A stretch of 11,123 nucleotides of DNA from Goniomonas avonlea (lineage: Eukaryota > Cryptophyceae > Goniomonadida > Goniomonadaceae). Positions 7,401 through 11,123 of the stretch are shown one piece after another (the first letter of the stretch is position 1; each line of letters begins with the position of its first letter). Below the pieces are notes generated by a model, which had not been told where the DNA came from, ran no database searches, and saw only the letters and a list, made by a program, of their open reading frames with translations. Where the stretch lies: positions 1 to 11,123 of the forward strand of contig QUTJ01031366.1 of assembly GCA_003573635.1 (NCBI GenBank), read 5' to 3'. The position numbers were made by a program, and so were the translations under genes.

Positions 7401-7553
7401 GTCTCACCAAACTGCATCAGACAGGTCTGGGATGCCGTGACCCCGACAGGCGTGACGACCAATGCTCTGGTCGAAGGTACAGATGGTCGACAGACATATC
7501 TCAGAATTCTGATGCCGATGTCGCTGATGAAACTGGTCATTTGCGAAGACTAA
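3971..7553 (+). CDS. multi-exon chromatin regulator: PWWP, DDT/WHIM-like, PHD, Cys/His finger
   Basis: This is probably a nuclear reader or ISWI-partner protein. Exons: 3971-4218, 4279-4415, 4470-4559, 4594-4687, 4756-4894, 4940-5132 (or 5161), 5188-5293, 5334-5488, 5586-5696, 5785-5830 (or from 5770), 5880-6481, 6526-6587, 6636-6706, 6757-6900, 6951-7079, 7132-7215, 7273-7303 and 7347-7553. ATG 3971 has a good context (AACATGG). Residues 14-82 begin a PWWP domain (VVWCKFGKRYWPAQV, YVLVRFLDG). Exons 5 and 6 hold a DDT domain (EDLLVVHDFLLQFG, then QAHLLRCILRDR) with TWP shortly after. Exon 9 has DEIDRRLDEDLAPRM, as in WHIM regions. Exon 11 has the PHD. Exons 11 and 12 have HHCLKCHSSF...EHFISC. 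Phase conflicts in exons 2, 6/7 and 17 are discussed under findings. TAA at 7551 ends the last frame, but the gene may splice past it. Confidence 0.75.
4756..5132 (+). other. DDT domain (exons 5-6)
   Basis: The DDT domain is a three-helix DNA- or partner-binding module found in BAZ/ACF-type and plant ISWI-associated proteins. The segments LLVVHDFLLQFG, ELFQLQSVPTVSQLICAIE and PLDKLQAHLLRCILRDR follow the family spacing. The helix pair is split by a 45-nt intron (4895-4939) exactly inside a glycine codon, as the phase demands. The exon start at 4756 is chosen over the AG at 4742-4743, which would create a TAA at the junction. Confidence 0.82.
6051..6236 (+). other. PHD finger (C4HC3)
   Basis: PHD fingers bind histone H3 tails. 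The ligands are visible in order: CTVC, CCDGGC, FHTRC, then C...HDWRCNEC. The tryptophan two residues before the penultimate cysteine is the usual PHD tryptophan. The loop between the fifth and last ligand groups is long (about 25 residues, with HDHTADTTCSHDW). Confidence 0.88.
6358..6587 (+). other. cysteine/histidine-rich finger following the PHD
   Basis: Across exons 11 and 12 the frame shows CTCDSSD, DCALCNTPVFC, then HHCLKCHSSFPL and EHFISC. The layout C-x2-C ... C-x2-C-H ... H-x3-C resembles the finger that follows the PHD region in plant DDT/PHD/MBD9-type proteins (recalled, not searched). The 44-nt intron 6482-6525 splits a serine codon of CHSSF, and joining it restores the motif, which supports both exon ends. 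Confidence 0.6.
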
Positions 7554-7671
7554 ACTGCATGAAATGCTTGTCTTGTGGTCTCGGTTTTATTTTATTTCAT
7601 TCTTATGAACAATTGGGTCATCTGACAAGTTTGCGTTCTGAGGCCTTCTCGTTTGATGTGTCTTGACGCAG

Positions 7672-10600
7672 CTGTGGCATTCTACGACCATCCAAAGACT
7701 CCCTTCGCTCGCATTGACATCGCTCCCCTGCACACACCGGACTCCCCCGAGTTTTGTATTCCTGGAACGGGCGCATCATCAGCTATTGGCTGTGTGACTG
7801 TCTATCTGGGAACCCTCTCGCCAGTCGTCCTCGCAGACAAGTTTGATGTCTCCATGAAAACGGAATTTACGATCGGCGCGAGAGTGCACAGGTGATCCAT
7901 GGTTTGTTCGATCCGCACACCACCCCTATTGTTCAGAGATAGTCGCAGTTGGCCTTGTGTCAATTTCCAGCGCGCATGGAGATCTCAGTGACAACGTCGT
8001 CTTGACAATGGAACTACGAAATGTGTGAGAGAGATGTTGGGTGTCCGTGGTTAGAATTCTTTGGCCGACGCATCTCTGTCCAGGACGTGCGAGAGTGTTT
8101 TAGTGGAGCACCCCCCACCTCCCCCCCGATCCGTTGTCTCGAGCATTGTTGACAATTAATCCAGCGGTTCACTTGGCAAATCTGGAACGGTTCAGGCGAA
8201 TAGAACGCTTGTGCAGACTGAGGACGAGGCAGATCCTTGGGAATGCGTCACCGTTTCCTGGTATGTGTGCGCACCAAGCCAAACTCACCCCATCCTCCTC
8301 ATTGCGACTCGGCAGGGACGAATCGTTGCACGAGTTGGCCAAGGTGTCTCCGTGGTAAGTCGTGATATTTTCTGTGTTGCGCGCGCGCGGTATGTGTGTG
8401 CGTGTGAATGTGTTGGGAGGGGATCATATTCACGTTTGTGGCAGGGAAATTGAAATAGTGTCCGACAAGGACGCCGAGATCCCTGCTGCTGCTTGTTTGA
8501 CACGCTCACAATCTCGGGCCTCGTCAAGGACGCCATCAGCTGCAAGCTCCGGGTTCGTCAAAGAGGGCAGCATTCCCAATGAGTACCGTACCCTCGCTGC
8601 TGAAGGCTCCTTTGTTCATCTGGTAAAGTTTGCTGTCGCTTGTATGATCTGCTTCGACGCATGAGCGACTCTGCTGACCAAACTCAACCAGATCACGGAG
8701 TACTACGTGATCGATTCCAAGGGCCAGTATTCAACTCTGGAACAATTGTTCAACGGCGAGCGACTGACGGTTTGTCTCTTTGGTGAAAAGACTATCGACG
8801 TTACTCGATGTTGCAGGTTCGGGGGCGTTTACTCCGGGCCGAAACTGACAAAGGAAAATGTATGCTGGTTGCAGCATATTTGTTGTTGCATGTTCTCATG
8901 ATTAGTCAATTCGCTGTGAACGAAAGTATTGGGAAAACGGCTGGCTTTCCTACGGTTGCGTTCTTAGTACAGCCCTCCTCACCGTCCCCATTGCGTTCGT
9001 TCGAGCGGTGACCTGGTGGAGGACAGGCAAACCGGTGCAAGTGGAACTGGTGGATGTGCGCCTCTGGATTGACCTTTTTTCTGACCAAGAGCTGGCGCCA
9101 GACATTTGGCTGATTTCGACGCAGGATTCCCACATGTGGTGAGCTTCAGGGCTTCACAGCTCTTGATTTCACCATTCATATCCAACTTCATGACAGGGGT
9201 GGGTGAGGGGTGTGAGTGAGGGGTACTGCGTGATGCGTGATGCGTGATGGGTGATGGGTGATGGGTGAAAATAGAGGCGTCCAGGATGGCGTCGCCGCTG
9301 TTTGACACGTGAGTGATGTGCGCTGGTGTGATGGCTGATGGGTGATGGGTGAGGGGTGAGGGGTGAAGGGTGGGTGATGGGGGTGAAAATAGAGGCGTCG
9401 CTGCTTCTGGTTTGTGGTTGGTTGGTTGCCTGATTGCTGATATCTGTGTCATGTACTGTCAACATAACTCGGTCAACCTTCGATTTTCTGCCATTGATAG
9501 GCTGGGCAGGTACCGCCTGGTGGAGGCAACCGATGGTTTCGATAACCACGATTTTCGTGCTCGCGCTGAGATCGCCCGAGTGTTTGTCTCCAACCTTTTT
9601 GTTGTGAACTACACTGATACCTTGGCGAAACTCTTCGACTTGGTGCGCCTTGTTCATTTCGTACCTTCTGCCAATCGCTCCCCCGGCCTGAACACCGACT
9701 TTGCGAGAAACTGCTTTGATTTGACCTGGGGCTTGAATGGCGCCTTTTCCTGTCCCGCCCAGAATCGATTCCCTCATTAAATAGGCACGAGATCATGTTC
9801 ATTGGAGTCCTACTTGTTGTTGCTGCTGGCAACCGCGAGATTCGAGCCTCTGGCCAACCATAACGGGGAGTTGCAATCTGCGAAGAAGTGTGAAATGTGC
9901 CGGAGAGCAGAAAGTACGATGCACGTCTTTGTCGGACCGGATCTCATTGCCATGATCTATTCATAACAAACATCCAGGTCTCAGAGGAGCTCGCAGATGA
10001 AGACACTTGTTATGTGGAGGGCGACAGTTTGATGGACGATCGAATACTGCTGAGGTTTTTGGTTCAGTGCATGGACAGCCAGCGGAACGCGTCCTCGAAA
10101 AGCAAATTTGAAAAAGCTGCATCCGTGCAGGAATTGGTATTAACTATTCCCGTTCCTGGCAAACCTTGTGTGACGGCTAGCATATCATCGAACAGGATCA
10201 TCTTGGTTTCATTGTGCTGGTTTCATACTTTGTCGTGCAACCCCCACTCGGACGGTAACATCTTTCGACAGCGAAGGCGAGTGAGCAATTTGGGTCCTAT
10301 CAAAGCCTTGGACCCAGACTCGGAAGCTGACGTCGACTCGGGCTCCTCATCATCAACGGACTCGTCTTCAGGGTCAGTTCGATCATCGTCGGCGGAGTCG
10401 GGTTCGTGTCCTGCTGCCAAGGTCAGGTCTTTGTTGAAATGTGGCTTGCTGCGCTATCATACTCAGGTGCAGCAAGTCTACGCCTATTCTCGCGTGTGCT
10501 ATCTGTGGTTGCTCACCGCTTTGTTCATCCTCACAGCACAAGAAGGCCCCTCAGAGACGGAGAATATCAGGCGGGAAAGGTCGAAAACCAAGTTGGTCAA

Positions 10601-10899
10601 CGGTAAGATGTCTGCAACTCCTGTCAACTTTGTGGTAGGTTTGTCTATTTGATCAATTGAACGCCGATATTGTATTACATTTTAGATTTTGTTCAGTGGC
10701 TCAATGCAGACTTTTGTTCTGGTGTAAAGCGAGCAGTAGGTAGTCGAACATTCTGCAGCCTGATTGAAATGTGGTCAACTGTCTGGTGACGGGCGGGGCT
10801 TGCGCGCAGGAGGAGGAGAAGTGGCTGCGACANGGGGTGAAAGAGCACGGGACGCAGTGGGCCAGGATCCTGGGGGAGCACGCCTTCAAGGAGGGCCGG
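7672..10899 (+). CDS. chromatin protein with BRWD-like, DNMT1-RFD, acidic and Myb/SANT segments (partial)
   Basis: Candidate exons: 7672-7891, 7949-8022, 8084-8132, 8196-8260, 8316-8354, 8445-8622, 8692-8769, 8817-8859, 8906-9138, 9501-9642, 9978-10136, 10272-10421, 10537-10602 and 10810-10899. The segments read, in order: a BRWD/PHIP-like stretch (8196-8490), a basic serine-rich stretch (SQSRASSRTPSAASSG), an RFD domain (8692-10136), an acidic serine-rich linker (EADVDSGSSSSTDSSSGS), a basic patch (KKAPQRRRISGGKGRKPSW) and a Myb repeat. Exons 8196 to 8769 and 9978 to 10899 join in phase. Conflicts remain at 7891/7949, 8132/8196 and within 8817-8859. No start codon is convincing, which fits the idea that it continues the gene at 3971-7553. 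The right end is open. Confidence 0.6.
8196..8490 (+). other. BRWD/PHIP-like SPWE module
   Basis: Three exons (8196-8260, 8316-8354, 8445-8622) join through two TGG codons to give DPWECVTVSWDES, then LAKVSPWEIEIVS. BRWD1/3 and PHIP carry the same order of signatures (CYxVxWD, then MSPWDMEP) between their WD40 repeats and bromodomains. Upstream exon 7672-7891 ends FTIGARVHR, similar to the IGDRFR lead-in of that module. No WD40 or bromodomain is visible in the window. Family assignment is from memory of the motif. Confidence 0.5.
8374..8411. repeat. alternating GC/GT tract in an intron
   Basis: A (GC)5 run at 8379-8389 is followed by TATGTGTGTGCGTGTG. This is the kind of alternating purine-pyrimidine sequence able to adopt Z-DNA. 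It lies in the middle of the 90-nt intron 8355-8444. Confidence 0.6.
9139..9500 (+). other. long intron (362 nt) with heptamer minisatellite
   Basis: The donor GTGAGC and acceptor GATAG connect two halves of the RFD through a TGG codon. The intron is far longer than its neighbours because it holds TGGGTGA/TGCGTGA heptamers in two blocks (about 9229-9268 and 9330-9388). An identical 19-bp segment, GGGTGAAAATAGAGGCGTC, is present at 9263 and 9381, so a unit of about 118 bp has been duplicated. Confidence 0.75.
9643..9977 (+). other. unresolved stretch inside the RFD gene, probably intron
   Basis: The exon ending at 9642 and the one starting at 9978 are both in phase 0, so a single 335-nt intron (GTGCGC ... 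CATCCAG) joins them. However, the frame also stays open without splicing to a TAA at 9778-9780. A short CEMC zinc-knuckle-like frame lies near 9893. I cannot tell a true intron from a read-through C-terminus, or exclude a small extra exon. Confidence 0.4.
10272..10421 (+). other. acidic serine-rich linker exon
   Basis: This exon of 50 codons begins RRRVSNLGPIKALDPD and then becomes an Asp/Ser/Glu-rich low-complexity segment. Such segments often link nuclear domains and carry CK2-type phosphorylation sites. The exon is phase 0 at both ends and joins cleanly to 9978-10136 and 10537-10602. Confidence 0.65.
10537..10899 (+). other. Myb/SANT (telobox-like) repeat over two exons
   Basis: Exon 10537-10602 ends GRKPSWST. 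Joined in phase to exon 10810-10899 it gives PSWST-EEEKWLR, then GVKEHGTQWARILGEHAF and KEGR. This matches the Myb/SANT pattern W(S/T)xEEExxL..GVxxHGxxWxxIL of telomere-repeat-binding and related proteins; the last helix (usually VDLKDKWRN) must lie in a further exon. Position 10833 is an N, so one residue is Gln or His. The 208-nt intron 10603-10809 contains an open frame (10686-10794, FVQWLNADFCSGVKRAVG) that the join leaves out. Confidence 0.72.
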
Positions 10900-11123
10900 G
10901 TTGGTCATGACCTTTGTGTGCGTCACCTGTGGTGTCGACCCTCGGTTTTGCCTTGTGTGTGTGCTTGCTGTCTATCCGTCGCATGGGTGTTCCGTTGCTT
11001 GAGACCGTCCTGTGGCCGTTCGTCCTTCCACGGCGAGCGTGGTCAGGCGATGGCCGGCAATGCGCGTGGCAGCTCAATGCAGCGTAGCCAGGGTGTTGTC
11101 GTTTTTCAGCCATGGGCTGTGTG
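10900..11123 (+). other. right-edge intron or downstream sequence
   Basis: After the Myb exon a GTTGGTC donor is plausible, though the frame stays open for a few more codons. A pyrimidine-rich TCGTTTTTCAG acceptor ends at 11109, leaving 14 bases of a possible next exon. I see no recognisable coding segment in between. Confidence 0.35.

Larger units (their letters stand above)
8692..10136 (+). other. DNMT1-type replication-foci (RFD/RFTS) domain
   Basis: In DNMT1/MET1 this domain recognises ubiquitinated H3 and targets the enzyme to replication foci. Exon 8692-8769 gives ITEYYVIDSKGQYSTLEQLF, like the opening of the domain (LxxYxIxDxxGxxxxLExL). Exon 8906-9138 ends with VQVELVDVRLWIDLF and APDIWLISTQDSHMW. 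Exon 9501-9642 continues LGRYRLVEATDGF and RARAEIARVFVSNLF, where MET1 has a WYRLGKPS-type segment followed by an alanine/isoleucine-rich helix. Exon 9978-10136 (EDTCYVEGD, RILLRFLVQ) fits the later part. No methyltransferase catalytic motif is seen in the window. Confidence 0.62.

Noticed and set aside
8950-9000. Hydrophobic run VLSTALLTVPIAFV as a membrane segment
   Set aside because: It is short and lies in an uncertain part of the RFD frame, possibly an unspliced intron. Surrounding domains are nuclear.
8979-9777. Minus-strand open frames rich in HPSPITHH
   Set aside because: They are the reverse reading of the heptamer minisatellite and of RFD exons.
10686-10794. Exon with FVQWLNADFCSGVKRAVG between the basic patch and the Myb exon
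   Set aside because: It does not join in phase with exon 10537-10602 and has no good donor. Direct splicing 10602 to 10810 gives a standard Myb motif.

Overview
This window is nuclear DNA from a eukaryote, most likely a unicellular alga or other protist with a compact, intron-dense genome. The protein-coding signal is cut into many exons by GT-AG introns, mostly 44-97 nt long. No prokaryotic operon layout, rRNA, tRNA or CRISPR is visible. The species cannot be fixed from the sequence. All exon models were made by hand from splice signals, reading phase and remembered family consensus; no search was run.

Layout. (1) 1-1400: repeat-rich DNA around one well-supported terminal coding exon (470-638, + strand). 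That exon sits among decayed copies of its own start (upstream) and end (downstream). CT-rich minisatellites, a C16 run, a purine tract and a 24-bp inverted repeat are also here. (2) 1400-2230: repeat-rich DNA with no convincing gene. (3) 2234-3661, - strand: a complete eight-exon DCN1-like (DCUN1D) gene, a cullin neddylation co-E3 of 268 residues. This is the firmest call. (4) 3662-3970: a short divergent promoter region carrying a nested palindrome with two inverted E2F-like boxes just before the next start codon. (5) 3971-7553, + strand: a roughly 18-exon chromatin regulator with PWWP, DDT, WHIM-like, PHD and cysteine/histidine finger segments. (6) 7672-10899, + strand, open at the right edge: exons encoding a BRWD/PHIP-like segment ending in an SPWEIE motif, a DNMT1-type replication-foci domain (RFD), an acidic serine-rich linker, a basic patch and a Myb/SANT (telobox-like) repeat.

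Blocks 5 and 6 are on the same strand, only 118 bp apart, and may be one very large chromatin gene. That order of domains (PWWP, DDT, PHD, BRWD-like, RFD, Myb) is not one I recognise and is the most interesting content here. Several exon junctions in blocks 5 and 6 do not agree in phase. Three of these conflicts lie next to runs of five or more identical bases, so single-base sequence errors, unusual splicing and decay all remain possible.

If the readings are right, the core pairs a cullin-neddylation factor with a divergently transcribed chromatin reader locus. The shared 310-bp intergenic region may coordinate them, possibly with the cell cycle through the E2F-like sites; that link is inference.
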